From: Burkholderia sp. SRS-46
GTDB lineage: Bacteria; Pseudomonadota; Gammaproteobacteria; Burkholderiales; Burkholderiaceae
Assembly: GCF_004343775.1 (NCBI RefSeq)
Contig: NZ_PTXL01000006.1
Location: 186,001-250,000, forward strand
Direction: 5' to 3'
DNA: 64,000 nucleotides
Shown here: one piece after another, positions 37,286-46,357 of the stretch
Numbering within the stretch: position 1 is the stretch's first letter
How the letters are laid out: each line of letters opens with the position of its first letter
Made by a program: the position numbers and the translations under genes
The notes under the pieces: model-generated
What the model saw: only the letters and a program-made list of their open reading frames with translations
Database searches by the model: none
What the model was told of the DNA's origin: nothing

Positions 37286-38077
37286 ATGACTCACCCGCAG
37301 CCCTTCATCGCCGTCATTCCCGCCCGGCTCGCGTCGACGCGTCTGCCGAACAAGCCGCTCGCCGACCTCGGCGGCAAGCCGATGGTGGTGCGCGTCGCCG
37401 AACGCGCGCGTGAAGCGGGCGCGCAGCAGGTGCTGGTCGCGTCCGACGCGCAGAGCGTGCTCGACGCCGCGCGCGACCACGGCTTCGAGGCGGTGCTCAC
37501 GCGCGCCGACCATCCGTCCGGCACCGACCGCCTCGCCGAAGTCGCGGCCGCGTTCGGGTGGAGCGACGACACGGTCGTCGTCAACGTGCAGGGCGACGAG
37601 CCGCTGATCGACCCGGCGCTGGTCCGCGACGTAGCGTCGCACCTCGCCGCGCATCCGGCCTGCGCGATCGCGACCGCCGCCCACCCGCTCCACACGGCGG
37701 CCGACGTGTTCAACCCGAACGTCGTGAAGGTCGCGCTCGACGCGCAGGGCGTCGCGCTCTACTTCTCGCGCGCGCCGATCCCGTGGAGCCGCGATGCGTA
37801 CCAGCCGCACTGGCCCGACGTCGCGGCCATGCCGGCGCCGGCGTTCCCGGTGTACCGGCACGTCGGCCTCTACGCGTACCGCGCGCGCTTCCTGCGCACC
37901 TATCCGTCGCTCGCGCAGGCGCCGATCGAGCAGGCCGAGCAGCTCGAACAGCTGCGCGCGATGTGGCACGGCGAACGGATCGCGGTGATGATCACCGCGC
38001 ACGCGCCGGAGGCCGGCATCGACACGCCCGCCGATCTCGCACGCGTGCAGGCCCTTTTTCGGCCGGATTCAAAATAA
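37286..38077 (+). CDS. kdsB: 3-deoxy-manno-octulosonate cytidylyltransferase
   Basis: Activates Kdo with CTP to CMP-Kdo for lipopolysaccharide inner core synthesis. 263 aa. The N-terminal nucleotide-binding motif is IPARLASTRLPNKPLADLGGKPM (from about residue 9). Also conserved are SDAQSV, SGTDRLAEV, NVQGDEPLI and the HVGLYAYRARFL block. Third gene of the lpxK operon, 85 bp after the Trm112-like gene. Confidence 0.96.
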   Translation: MTHPQPFIAVIPARLASTRLPNKPLADLGGKPMVVRVAERAREAGAQQVLVASDAQSVLDAARDHGFEAVLTRADHPSGTDRLAEVAAAFGWSDDTVVVNVQGDEPLIDPALVRDVASHLAAHPACAIATAAHPLHTAADVFNPNVVKVALDAQGVALYFSRAPIPWSRDAYQPHWPDVAAMPAPAFPVYRHVGLYAYRARFLRTYPSLAQAPIEQAEQLEQLRAMWHGERIAVMITAHAPEAGIDTPADLARVQALFRPDSK

Positions 38078-38283
38078 CCCGTGGCATAATCAAGCGGTTG
38101 TGCGAGCGGTCCGCGATCCCCGCGAGCGCGCTTGATCCCGCCGCGGCCCTGCCGGCAGCCGCGCGTCGCTGAGGCGACGCGCCGCGTCAGACCGGTCCGC
38201 CGCAAGCCGGGCAAGCCGCCGCGCCTTCGGTCGCCGGCGCCTTCGAGCCTCGCCAGACGAATCTACATACTGGAGATATCACC

Positions 38284-38946
38284 ATGCGTTTGATCCTGTT
38301 GGGCGCGCCCGGCGCGGGAAAGGGCACCCAGGCAAACTTCATCAAGGAAAAATTCGGCATCCCGCAAATCTCGACGGGTGACATGCTGCGCGCGGCCGTG
38401 AAGGCCGGCACGCCGCTCGGCGTCGAGGCAAAGGGCTTCATGGACGCCGGCAAGCTGGTGCCGGACGAGCTGATCATCGGCCTCGTGAAGGAGCGCCTGA
38501 AGGAAGCGGATTGCGCGAACGGCTACCTGTTCGACGGCTTCCCGCGCACGATCGCGCAGGCCGACGCGATGAAGGACGCCGGCGTCGCGATCGACTACGT
38601 GCTGGAAATCGACGTGCCGTTCTCGGAAATCATCGAGCGCATGAGCGGCCGCCGCACGCATCCGGCCTCGGGCCGCACGTACCACGTCAAGTTCAACCCG
38701 CCGAAGGTCGAGGGCCACGACGACGTGACGGGCGAGCCGCTGGTCCAGCGCGACGACGACAAGGAAGAGACGGTCAAGAAGCGTCTCGAAGTGTACGACG
38801 CGCAGACCAAGCCGCTCATCACCTACTACGGCGACTGGGCGCAGCGCGGCGAGGAAAACGGCCTGAAGGCGCCGCAGTACCGGAAGATCTCCGGTCTCGG
38901 CACCGTCGACGAGATCCGCGACCGTGCGTTCGACGCGCTGAAGTAA
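38284..38946 (+). CDS. adk: adenylate kinase
   Basis: Interconverts ATP and AMP with two ADP. 220 aa, long (with LID domain) form. P-loop GAPGAGKGTQ (7-16), DGFPRT motif (about 84-89), LID segment RRTHPASGRTYHVKFNPPK without zinc Cys, and RDDDKEETVKKRLEVY. ATG at 38284 follows TGGAGATATCACC. It lies 206 bp after kdsB and has its own terminator. Confidence 0.97.
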   Translation: MRLILLGAPGAGKGTQANFIKEKFGIPQISTGDMLRAAVKAGTPLGVEAKGFMDAGKLVPDELIIGLVKERLKEADCANGYLFDGFPRTIAQADAMKDAGVAIDYVLEIDVPFSEIIERMSGRRTHPASGRTYHVKFNPPKVEGHDDVTGEPLVQRDDDKEETVKKRLEVYDAQTKPLITYYGDWAQRGEENGLKAPQYRKISGLGTVDEIRDRAFDALK

Positions 38947-38966
38947 GCACCGCGTCCCGCATCGAG

Positions 38967-38995
38967 AAGCCGCCTGGTTCAGGCGGCTTTTTTTT
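38967..38995 (+). terminator. rho-independent terminator of adk
   Basis: A 9-bp stem (AAGCCGCCT at 38967-38975 with 38981-38989) is followed by eight Ts. Confidence 0.9.
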
Positions 38996-39132
38996 CGTGC
39001 CGGCGCGATTCGCCCGATGATTCGATTCATGCCGACCGGCGGGCGCGCCCCGTACAATCGGCGAGATCGATCGAGTCCGGCCGCCTGCCCGCTTGCAGCG
39101 CGCCGGCGTGCCAATCCAGCAAGGAGGCCGTC

Positions 39133-39891
39133 ATGGAGATTCGCGGGAATGTCTTTCTGATCACGGGCGGCGCGTCGGGGCTCGGCGCGGGCACCGCGCG
39201 GCTGCTCGCGCAGGAAGGCGGCACGGTCGTGCTCGCCGACCTGAACCAGGCGGCCGGCGAAGCGCTCGCGCATGAACTGGGCGGCGTGTTCGTGCGCTGC
39301 GACGTGTCGCGCGAAGTGGATGCGCAGGCCGCGGTGGACGCCGCGACGCGCGCCGGTTCGCTGCGCGGCCTCGTGAACTGCGCGGGCATCGCACCCGCCG
39401 CGAAAACCGTCGGCAAGGACGGCGCGCATCCGCTCGACGTGTTCGCGAAGACGATCAGTGTGAACCTCGTCGGCACCTTCAACATGATCCGCCTGGCCGC
39501 CGTCGCGATGGCCGCGAACGCGCCGAACGCGAATGGCGAACGCGGCGTCGTGATCAGCACCGCGTCGGTCGCGGCGTTCGACGGCCAGATCGGCCAGGCT
39601 GCGTACGCGGCGTCGAAGGCCGGCGTCGCCGGCATGACGCTGCCGATCGCGCGCGACCTGTCGCGCAACGGCATCCGCGTGATGACGATCGCGCCCGGCC
39701 TGTTCGAGACGCCGATGCTGCTCGGCATGCCGCAGGACGTGCAGGACGCGCTCGGCGCGATGGTGCCGTTCCCGCCGCGGCTCGGCAAGCCGGCCGAATA
39801 CGCGATGCTGGTCCGGCAGATCGTCGAGAACCCGATGCTCAACGGCGAGGTGATCCGCCTCGACGGCGCGATCCGGATGCAGCCGAAGTAA
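39133..39891 (+). CDS. short-chain dehydrogenase (3-hydroxyacyl-CoA dehydrogenase type II-like)
   Basis: 252 aa classical SDR. Cofactor motif TGGASGLG (11-18) with Asp36 in VVLADLN indicating NAD(H) preference. NCAGIAPA, then the catalytic Ser145, Tyr158 and Lys162 (YAASK). The sequence most resembles 3-hydroxy-2-methylbutyryl-CoA/HSD17B10-type enzymes of isoleucine and fatty-acid breakdown (PGLFETPMLLGMP, VPFPPRLGKPAEYA). ATG at 39133 follows AAGGAGG. Convergent with the SirB1-like gene; both share a strong bidirectional terminator. Confidence 0.93.
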   Translation: MEIRGNVFLITGGASGLGAGTARLLAQEGGTVVLADLNQAAGEALAHELGGVFVRCDVSREVDAQAAVDAATRAGSLRGLVNCAGIAPAAKTVGKDGAHPLDVFAKTISVNLVGTFNMIRLAAVAMAANAPNANGERGVVISTASVAAFDGQIGQAAYAASKAGVAGMTLPIARDLSRNGIRVMTIAPGLFETPMLLGMPQDVQDALGAMVPFPPRLGKPAEYAMLVRQIVENPMLNGEVIRLDGAIRMQPK

Positions 39892-39907
39892 GGCCCCGGC
39901 CGCGCCT

Positions 39908-39950
39908 GAAAAAACGCCCGCCGTGCGCGCGATGCGCACGGCGGGCGTTT
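39908..39950. terminator. bidirectional terminator between the SDR and sirB1-like genes
   Basis: A roughly 15-bp GC stem (AACGCCCGCCGTGCGC with its complement) has a short loop, with an A-run before it and TTT after it, so it can stop transcription in both directions. Confidence 0.85.
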
Positions 39951-39969
39951 CACATGCGGCGCGGCGCGC

Positions 39970-40812
39970 TCAGTCTTCGCTGCCGCGTTCCATCCGCTGC
40001 CGCAATTCGCTCAGCTGCGACTCGACGACGGTCGCGTCGTCGGCGTCCGGCCGCTCGTCGAGATAGTGCTCGAGATCCTCCAGCGCGGGCCGCAGGTAGT
40101 CGAGCCGCGCATACGCGAAGCCGCGGTCGCGCACTTCGTCGAGCTGCCCCGGCAGCAGGATCACGAGCCGCTGCTGCACCGCGAGCAGCCGCTGCCAGCG
40201 TTCCGTCTGAAGATAGATCGTCTTCAGGTTGCGCAGCATCCGCGCGATGATCTCGCGGCTCGTGGCCGGCTGCAGCAGCGCACGCAGCGCGCTGTCGACC
40301 GCGCCGGCCGCGCGCGCGACATACGGCTCCAGCATCTCGACCATCTCGGCCTCGGACAGCGAATGGCCATTGGTCGGATCGATGATCAGGTCGCCGTCCG
40401 ACAGCGTGACGCGCAGCAGGAAATGGCCGGGAAACGATACGCCGCGCGCCGGCACGCCGATCTGCTCGGCGAGCTCGAGGTACAGCACCGACAGCGAGAT
40501 CGGAATGCCGCGCCGCCGCTTCAGCACCATGTTCAGGTGGCTGTTGTCGGGGTCGTAGTAGTCGTTGTGGTTACACGCGAAGCCCAGTTCGCGGAAGAAG
40601 AACTCGTTCAGCGCAGCGATCCGGTCCTTCAGGCTGGCGTCGTCCGGCAGCCGCCGGCGCAGGCGCGCCGCGAGCATGTCGAGCTCGGCGAGCGAGCCCT
40701 GCAGGTCGAGATCCGGGTATGCGTCCTGCGCCAGCGACAGCGCGGCCTCGGTGACGGGCAGACTGTCGTCGTCCGCCACCAGCGTGCTGAAGTAGTCGAG
40801 GACGCGGGTCAT
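39970..40812 (-). CDS. SirB1 family protein (transglutaminase-like plus TPR)
   Basis: 280 aa. The core holds the SirB1 block: NEFFFRELGFACNHNDYYDPDNSHLN, then RRRGIPISLSVLYLELAEQIGVPARGVSFPGHFLLR. This is a transglutaminase-like fold in which the usual Cys is replaced by Ser, so it is probably non-enzymatic. A TPR-like tail follows (about 195-275). The function is unclear. Start at 40812 (MTRVLDYFSTLV), 8 bp after the murJ stop, so it is cotranscribed with murJ. Confidence 0.88.
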   Translation of the reverse strand: MTRVLDYFSTLVADDDSLPVTEAALSLAQDAYPDLDLQGSLAELDMLAARLRRRLPDDASLKDRIAALNEFFFRELGFACNHNDYYDPDNSHLNMVLKRRRGIPISLSVLYLELAEQIGVPARGVSFPGHFLLRVTLSDGDLIIDPTNGHSLSEAEMVEMLEPYVARAAGAVDSALRALLQPATSREIIARMLRNLKTIYLQTERWQRLLAVQQRLVILLPGQLDEVRDRGFAYARLDYLRPALEDLEHYLDERPDADDATVVESQLSELRQRMERGSED

Positions 40813-40820
40813 TGCGGTCG

Positions 40821-42371
40821 TCACTTGGCGCGCCTTCTGAAGTAAGCGTATTTGAAGCCCATCACCCACAACATACCGAAATATAGTGCAGCGAACAGCA
40901 CGAGGCAGGCGGCCATCAGCGCGATGCGCGCGAGCGGCGCCGTGCGCAGCCCGGTCCAGTCGAAGCTGATCGCGAACCAGTGCATCGTGCCGGCGAGCAC
41001 GAGCGATGCGCCGGCGAGCTGCGCGAAGAAGCGCTGCCAGCCGGGCGACGGCTGGAAGATGCCGCGCCGACGCAGGCCGGCGAACAGCAGCAGCGAGTTC
41101 AGGCACGCGCCGACGCCGATGCTGAGCGTGAGGCCCGCATGGCCGATCAGCGGCACGAACACGTAGTTCGACAGCTGCGTGACGACGAGCACGCCGATCG
41201 CGATCTTCACCGGCGTCTTGATGTCCTGCTTCGCATAGAAGCCGGGCGCGAGGATCTTGATCAGGATGATGCCGACGAGGCCGATCCCGTAGGTCGCGAG
41301 CGCGCGCGCGACCATCGTCACGGTGTGCGCGTCGAACTTGCCGTAGTTGAACAAGGTGGCGGTGAGCGGCGTCGCGAAGAAGAACAGCGCGAGCGCGCTC
41401 GGCGCGGCCAGCAGGAAGGTGACGCGCAGCCCCCAGTCGAGCAGCGCCGAATACTCGGTCGCGTCCGCGTCGACGTGCGCCTTCGACAGGCTCGGCAGCA
41501 GGATCGTGCCGAGCGCGACGCCGAGCAGCGCGGTCGGGAATTCCATCAGGCGGTCCGCGTAGTTGATCCACGACACCGCGCCCTGCCCGAGCCGCGACGC
41601 GATGTTGGTGTTGATGATCAGCGACAGCTGCGCGACCGACACCGCGAAGGTCGCGGGCACCATCTTCGCGAGCACGCGCTTCACGCCGCGATGACGCAGC
41701 GCCCGCAGCGGGTTGAGCCCGATCAGCGGCACCATGTCGATCTTCTTCAGGCCGGGCAATTGCACGATGAACTGCAGCACGCCGCCGGCGATCACCGCCC
41801 ACGCGAGCGCATACACGGGCACCTTCAGGTGCGGCGCGACGAACACCGCCGCGACGATGAACGCGACGTTCAGCAGCACCGGCGCGAACGCGGGCAACGA
41901 GAAGCTCTTGTACGTGTTCAGCACGCCGGACGCGAGCGTCGTCAGCGAGATGAACACGATGTACGGGAACATGATGCGCGTCATCGTGACGGCGAGCGGG
42001 AACGCCTGCCCGTCGGCGTTCAGGCCCGACGCGACCGCGTAGACGACCCACGACGCGCCGGCGATGCCGGCCACCGACAGCACGGCGAGCGCCCACGCGA
42101 GCACGGTCGACATCGCGTCGACGAGCGCCTTCGTCGCGTCGTGCCCCTGCTGGTTCTTGAACTCGGCGAGGATCGGCACGAACGCCTGCGAGAACGCGCC
42201 CTCGGCGGACAGGCGGCGCAGCAGGTTCGGAATGCGGAACGCGACGTAGAACGCGTCGGTATATTGACTGGCGCCGAACGCACGGGCGATCAACGTCTCA
42301 CGGGCCAGTCCGGTCACGCGCGACAGCAGCGTGAAGCCGCTGACCGTCAGCAGGGCTCGGAATAGATTCAT
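40821..42371 (-). CDS. murJ: lipid II flippase MurJ
   Basis: Moves lipid II across the inner membrane for peptidoglycan assembly. 516 aa with 14 predicted TM helices of the MOP superfamily. The N-terminus MNLFRALLTVSGFTLLSRVTGLARE carries the conserved SRVTGLARE motif; RIPNLLRRLSAEGAFSQAFVP and the Arg in TM8 follow. ATG at 42371. Divergent from rpsT, an order common in beta- and gammaproteobacteria, and cotranscribed with the SirB1-like gene. Confidence 0.96.
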   Translation of the reverse strand: MNLFRALLTVSGFTLLSRVTGLARETLIARAFGASQYTDAFYVAFRIPNLLRRLSAEGAFSQAFVPILAEFKNQQGHDATKALVDAMSTVLAWALAVLSVAGIAGASWVVYAVASGLNADGQAFPLAVTMTRIMFPYIVFISLTTLASGVLNTYKSFSLPAFAPVLLNVAFIVAAVFVAPHLKVPVYALAWAVIAGGVLQFIVQLPGLKKIDMVPLIGLNPLRALRHRGVKRVLAKMVPATFAVSVAQLSLIINTNIASRLGQGAVSWINYADRLMEFPTALLGVALGTILLPSLSKAHVDADATEYSALLDWGLRVTFLLAAPSALALFFFATPLTATLFNYGKFDAHTVTMVARALATYGIGLVGIILIKILAPGFYAKQDIKTPVKIAIGVLVVTQLSNYVFVPLIGHAGLTLSIGVGACLNSLLLFAGLRRRGIFQPSPGWQRFFAQLAGASLVLAGTMHWFAISFDWTGLRTAPLARIALMAACLVLFAALYFGMLWVMGFKYAYFRRRAK

Positions 42372-42467
42372 GGGGCGCTTATTATACGGACGTTGCGCGG
42401 CCCGGCACCGCCGGATACCGAAATCAGTGCCCGCCGCACCGGCCCGCCGCCGCAACTGACGCCAAAC

Positions 42468-42497
42468 TTGCCACGCGCTTGATTTTGTTGCTATAAT
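42468..42497 (+). promoter_or_regulatory. rpsT promoter
   Basis: TTGCCA (42468-42473), an 18-bp spacer and a consensus TATAAT (42492-42497) stand upstream of rpsT. The implied leader is about 165 nt, long enough for S20 autoregulation. The rest of the 300-bp murJ-rpsT gap shows nothing else. Confidence 0.75.
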
Positions 42498-42671
42498 CCG
42501 CCGTTTCTGAGTCTGTTACATGCGCGGTGCCTGCCGTTTTCGTGTCTCGGTCTCGGATAAAACCAACGTTTTTTTGCGCCCCTGGGCAATCGTTCTCAGG
42601 GGACGGATCGAAAAGCAGCGCTTGGCCGTCAGGCTCCAAGCTCTGGAAACAGGACAGGATAAGGAACCGTC

Positions 42672-42944
42672 ATGGCTAACTCCGCACAAGCACGCAAGCG
42701 CGCCCGCCAGGCAGCGAAGGCTAACTCGCACAACTCGGCGCTGCGCTCGAAATTCCGTACCGCGATCAAGGCTGTTCGCAAGGCTGTCGACGCCGGCGAT
42801 CAAGCAAAGGCTGCCGAGCTGTTCAAGGCTGCCGTGAAGACGATCGATACGATCGCCGACAAGAAGATCGTTCACAAGAACAAGGCCGCTCGCAGCAAGA
42901 GCCGCCTCGCCGCAGCCGTCAAGGGCCTGCAGGCAGCAGCGTAA
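42672..42944 (+). CDS. rpsT: 30S ribosomal protein S20
   Basis: Binds 16S rRNA early in 30S assembly. 90 aa. The basic helical sequence starts MANSAQARKRARQAAKANSHN and contains LRSKFRTAIKAVRKAV. Codon use is that of a highly expressed gene. ATG at 42672. Own promoter and terminator. In E. coli S20 represses its own translation; the long leader here allows that but does not prove it. Confidence 0.98.
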   Translation: MANSAQARKRARQAAKANSHNSALRSKFRTAIKAVRKAVDAGDQAKAAELFKAAVKTIDTIADKKIVHKNKAARSKSRLAAAVKGLQAAA

Positions 42945-42991
42945 ATCCGGTGTGCCCGCCTCGCGCGGGTGCCCTGTTTCCTGCGATCGAC

Positions 42992-43019
42992 AAAAAAGCC
43001 CGCATCTGCGGGCTTTTTT
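42992..43019 (+). terminator. rho-independent terminator of rpsT
   Basis: A 13-bp stem (AAAAAAGCCCGCA with TGCGGGCTTTTTT) has a very short loop and T-runs on both strands. It may also stop the convergent DUF3579 transcript. Confidence 0.92.
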
Positions 43020-43098
43020 GTTTGGCTCGGCGCCCGTCGACGCGCGCTCGCGCGGATGGGCGCACCGGCCGGGCGCGATGTGCGCCCGCGCGCGGCCG

Positions 43099-43419
43099 TT
43101 ACTTCTTTTCGCTGTAGTCGGGCAGTTCGCACGCCTCGGTGACGACGAGGTTGTTGTCCTTCGCGAAGTTCAGCACGAAATCGAAGGCCATCGGTTCGAC
43201 GTCGCGCAGGCGGGAATCGAGAATCACGCATTTCGTGCCGCCGAGCATCGTCGGGCGCACGTACAGCGAATACTTCAGACGCGCATTCGGGCCGCTTGCA
43301 CCGGGCCCGAAACATGCCATCACGCCGGCAAGGCGCTCCGACCAATCGCTCGGGCGAAACGTTTTCCCATCTTTCGTGATGCCCTGAATGAAGTATTCGG
43401 TCGGAGGGGTTTCAGCCAT
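43099..43419 (-). CDS. DUF3579 family protein
   Basis: 106 aa. MAETPPTEYFIQGITKDGKTFRPSDWSERLAG at the start, then LKYSLYVRPTMLGGTKCVILDSRLRD, which is the DUF3579 pattern. Function unknown; it is largely restricted to betaproteobacteria (family knowledge). No signal or TM helix. ATG at 43419 follows GGAGGGGTTTCAGCC read on the opposite strand only loosely, so the ribosome binding site is weak. Convergent with rpsT and divergent from argF. Confidence 0.85.
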   Translation of the reverse strand: MAETPPTEYFIQGITKDGKTFRPSDWSERLAGVMACFGPGASGPNARLKYSLYVRPTMLGGTKCVILDSRLRDVEPMAFDFVLNFAKDNNLVVTEACELPDYSEKK

Positions 43420-43835
43420 GTGGTTACCCAGGTGATGGCCCGGCGATGCGCAGGCGACGATGCCTGGACACGCAAACACGAAGCAGGAAGAAGCCGGGAT
43501 GCCCGCGCCGCATGCCTGAAGACAGGCCTTCGACACGATCCGCCCGGCACGCCGCACCGGATTTGTGCAGCGCACGGCTTGTGTCCGGCAGAGCGGGGGA
43601 ATGCTTGCCTGCCGGGCTTGAGAAAACTTCGCGATTATACCGCAGTGCGCCATCGCGCGTCGTTTCGCACCCCCTTCCCCGCGCCCGCACACGGTGCGCA
43701 ATCATCGCGCCCCGGTTTTCGGCCCGCGGCTCGTCAAAGCACAGAAAATCCTTTATGCTGCTTTGAAGTTATCCACATCCGACGGCGGCGCCGTCCGGCC
43801 CCGGCGGCCGGGTAGAACCCGCCGCATTTCGTTTC
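43420..43835. other. DUF3579-argF divergent region
   Basis: About 415 bp without a gene. A perfect DnaA box TTATCCACA is at 43769-43777, just upstream of argF, next to CCTTTATGCTG, a possible -10. No ARG-box pair is obvious. Otherwise I see nothing. Confidence 0.45.
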
Positions 43836-44765
43836 ATGACCACCAAGACCATTCGTCACTACCTGCAGTTCAAGGATTTCTCGCTGGACGACTACGAGTA
43901 CGTGCTCGAACGCACGGGAATCCTGAAACGCAAGTTCAAGAACTACGAGACCTATCACCCGCTGCACGACCGCACGCTCGCGATGATCTTCGAGAAGAGT
44001 TCGACGCGCACGCGCCTGTCGTTCGAGGCCGGGATCTTCCAGCTCGGCGGCCACGCCGTCTTCATGAGCACCCGCGACACGCAGCTGGGCCGCGGCGAGC
44101 CGGTCGAGGATTCCGCGCAGGTGATCTCGCGGATGGTCGACATCATCATGATCCGCACGTTCGAACAGGAGATCATCCAGCGCTTCGCGGAAAACTCCCG
44201 CGTGCCGGTGATCAATGGTCTGACGAACGAATACCACCCGTGCCAGGTGCTCGCGGACATCTTCACGTATTACGAGCACCGCGGCCCGATCCGCGGCAAG
44301 ACGGTCGCCTGGGTCGGCGACGCGAACAACATGCTGTACACGTGGATCCAGGCCGCGCAGATCCTCGGCTTCAAGCTGCGCCTGTCGACGCCGCCGGGCT
44401 ACGCGCTCGACATGAAGCTCGTCGCGCCGGACAGCGCGCCGTTCTACGAAGTGTTCGACGATCCGAACGAAGCGTGCAAGGGCGCCGATCTCGTGACCAC
44501 CGACGTGTGGACGAGCATGGGCTTCGAGGCCGAGAACGAGGCGCGCATGCAGGCGTTCGCCGACTGGTGCGTGGACGAGGAAATGATGGGCCACGCGAAC
44601 CCCGACGCCCTCTTCATGCACTGCCTGCCCGCGCACCGCGGCGAGGAAGTGACGGCCGGCGTGATCGACGGCCCGCAGAGCGTCGTCTGGGATGAAGCGG
44701 AAAACCGCCTGCACGTGCAGAAGGCGCTGATGGAGTTCCTGCTGCTCGGCCGGCTCAAGCACTGA
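43836..44765 (+). CDS. argF: ornithine carbamoyltransferase
   Basis: Makes citrulline from ornithine and carbamoyl phosphate in arginine biosynthesis. 309 aa. Carbamoyl-phosphate site STRTR (56-60) in EKSSTRTRLSFEAG, HPCQVLAD motif, ornithine-side DVWTSMG and the catalytic Cys263 in HCLPAHRG (262 onward). It is the anabolic type by length and sequence. Single gene with its own terminator. argG or argB are not adjacent. Confidence 0.97.
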   Translation: MTTKTIRHYLQFKDFSLDDYEYVLERTGILKRKFKNYETYHPLHDRTLAMIFEKSSTRTRLSFEAGIFQLGGHAVFMSTRDTQLGRGEPVEDSAQVISRMVDIIMIRTFEQEIIQRFAENSRVPVINGLTNEYHPCQVLADIFTYYEHRGPIRGKTVAWVGDANNMLYTWIQAAQILGFKLRLSTPPGYALDMKLVAPDSAPFYEVFDDPNEACKGADLVTTDVWTSMGFEAENEARMQAFADWCVDEEMMGHANPDALFMHCLPAHRGEEVTAGVIDGPQSVVWDEAENRLHVQKALMEFLLLGRLKH

Positions 44766-44793
44766 CCACGGGCACCGCCCGCCTGACGAAGAG

Positions 44794-44827
44794 AAGCGCC
44801 GATCGACGATCGGCGCTTTTTCATTTG
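44794..44827 (+). terminator. rho-independent terminator of argF
   Basis: An 11-bp stem (AAGCGCCGATC at 44794-44804 with 44808-44818) has a 3-nt loop and is followed by TTTTTCATTT. Confidence 0.9.
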
Positions 44828-44889
44828 CCCGCCGGCTTCGGCACGACGGTCGCGCGCACGAACCGGCGCTCGCGTCGCGCGGCGTCGCG

Positions 44890-45972
44890 TCAACCCGTCA
44901 CGGGCTGCGTGGCGGCGAAGCTCGGCCGCGCCCGCATCGCCGCCTGCGCGCGCTCGATGTTCCGATACTTCGTCAACAGCTCGGCGCCCTCGGGGAACAT
45001 GCCGACGTAAGCGAGGATCGGCGCGAGGAACAGATCCGCCATCGACAGTTCCGTGCCGACCAGATAGTCGCGCGCGCCGTACGCCGCATCGAGCACCTGC
45101 AGATGCTTGTCGATCTCGGGCAGCGCCGCGTCGATCACCGCGTGATCGGGCTGGCCGTTCTCGCCCTTCGGAAACACGTACTGCAGCACATAGCGGCGCA
45201 CCATCGCGTCGTACGCATGGCAGTTGATCAGGCTGATCCACTGCTCGCCGCGCGCGTGCGCGGTCACGCCCCATTGCGGCAGCAGGCTCGGGCCGTCGAA
45301 CGCTGCGTCGATGTAGCCGAGGATCGCGCGGGTTTCGTAGAACTCGATCGGCCCGTCACCGAATGCCGGAATGCGGCCGAACGGGTTGTGCGCGAGCACT
45401 TCCGGCGAATGGGGCGGCAGCGATTCGAGCGCATAGGCGACGCCCTTCTCCGCGAGCGCCATCCGCACCGTGCGGACATACGTGCTGCGCGGATCGCCGA
45501 ACACGCGCACCGTTCCCGCGCTGCCTTCCGGGTCCAGCAGGTCGCTGAGCCGGTTGAACACCGACTGCCAGCCGCCCAGGTGCGAATCGCGCGTCTGCTC
45601 GCTCGGAAAGCCGCTGTGACGCATGTGCAGGTGCGTACCGCCGTCCTGGTCGGTGAACGTGACCTCGATCAGCGTCTTGAGCTCGGGCGGCATCGACCCC
45701 GCCTCCCACGCCCACGTGTAAGCCAGGAAATCGACGCGGTCGACCTTCTGGTATTCGCCGCCCGCGATGTGCTGCGAGCCGTCGCGCCCGCCCATCACGA
45801 TCCGGTACTTGCCGCCGACCCGCGCGTCGGCACTCGCTTCGACCACGCTCATCCCGCGCGGGCAATGCCAGGCCGCCAGCGCGGTCTCGCTGGTGAACGC
45901 GTCGAACACGCGTTCGCGCGGCGCGCGGATGAAGCGGTCCATTTCCAGATGAAACGTCGCTGCTTGACTCAT
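44890..45972 (-). CDS. AHSA1/SRPBCC domain - glutathione S-transferase fusion
   Basis: 360 aa joining two normally separate proteins. Residues 8-148 are an AHSA1 (CalC-type SRPBCC) domain: FIRAPRERVFDAFTSETALAAW, HMRHSGFP and the terminal GGWQSVFNRLSDLL. Residues 153-355 are a GST: thioredoxin fold VRVFGDPRSTYVRTVRMALAEKG with Ser163 near the catalytic position, then NPFGRIPAF, FYETRAILGYID and an alpha-helical C-domain. No stop or frameshift lies at the junction. The first ATG overlaps the ArsR stop as ATGA. Probably a stress- or ligand-responsive glutathione enzyme; substrate unknown. Confidence 0.9.
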   Translation of the reverse strand: MSQAATFHLEMDRFIRAPRERVFDAFTSETALAAWHCPRGMSVVEASADARVGGKYRIVMGGRDGSQHIAGGEYQKVDRVDFLAYTWAWEAGSMPPELKTLIEVTFTDQDGGTHLHMRHSGFPSEQTRDSHLGGWQSVFNRLSDLLDPEGSAGTVRVFGDPRSTYVRTVRMALAEKGVAYALESLPPHSPEVLAHNPFGRIPAFGDGPIEFYETRAILGYIDAAFDGPSLLPQWGVTAHARGEQWISLINCHAYDAMVRRYVLQYVFPKGENGQPDHAVIDAALPEIDKHLQVLDAAYGARDYLVGTELSMADLFLAPILAYVGMFPEGAELLTKYRNIERAQAAMRARPSFAATQPVTG

Positions 45973-46352
45973 GGCTTCTCCTCCGGGGACGGAGCGGGTG
46001 GCCAGGCGTCGCCGGCGTCGCGCTCCGCGCTCGACAGTTCGACGAACACCTTCAGACGATCGAGGCTGTCTTCCCAGAACTGGCGATAGGTTTCGAGCCA
46101 GCCGTGCGCATCGCGCATCCCGTCGGCGCGCAGCCGGCAGATCCGCCAGCGCGCGTCGACTTCCCGTTCGATCAGTCCCGCCTCGGACAGCACGCGCAGG
46201 TGCTTCGACACCGCCGGTGCCGAGATGTCGAACGGCCGGGCCAGCTCGCCGACGGGCGCCGCACCCTCGGCCAGCCGCAACAGGATCGCGCGGCGGGTCG
46301 GGTCGGCCAGTGCGGCGAACACCGCGGACAGGGAATCGGATGGAGAACGCAT
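45969..46352 (-). CDS. ArsR family transcriptional repressor
   Basis: 127 aa winged-helix regulator with FAALADPTRRAILLRLAEG, the recognition region FDISAPAVSKHLRVLSEAGLI and wing DARWRICRL. It lacks metal-site Cys pairs, so it is the non-metal type usually paired with AHSA1 genes. Start at 46352 (MRSPSDSLSAVF); the in-frame extension to 46391 crosses the operator and is rejected. ATGA overlap with the AHSA1-GST gene. A perfect palindrome (46358-46379) abuts its start codon and likely mediates autorepression. Confidence 0.92.
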   Translation of the reverse strand: MRSPSDSLSAVFAALADPTRRAILLRLAEGAAPVGELARPFDISAPAVSKHLRVLSEAGLIEREVDARWRICRLRADGMRDAHGWLETYRQFWEDSLDRLKVFVELSSAERDAGDAWPPAPSPEEKP

Positions 46353-46357
46353 GATAT

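Noticed and set aside
39970..42096. 708-codon minus-strand ORF that includes the SirB1-like protein
   Set aside because: Its first ~420 codons are an out-of-frame reading of murJ; only the part from 40812 is the real gene.
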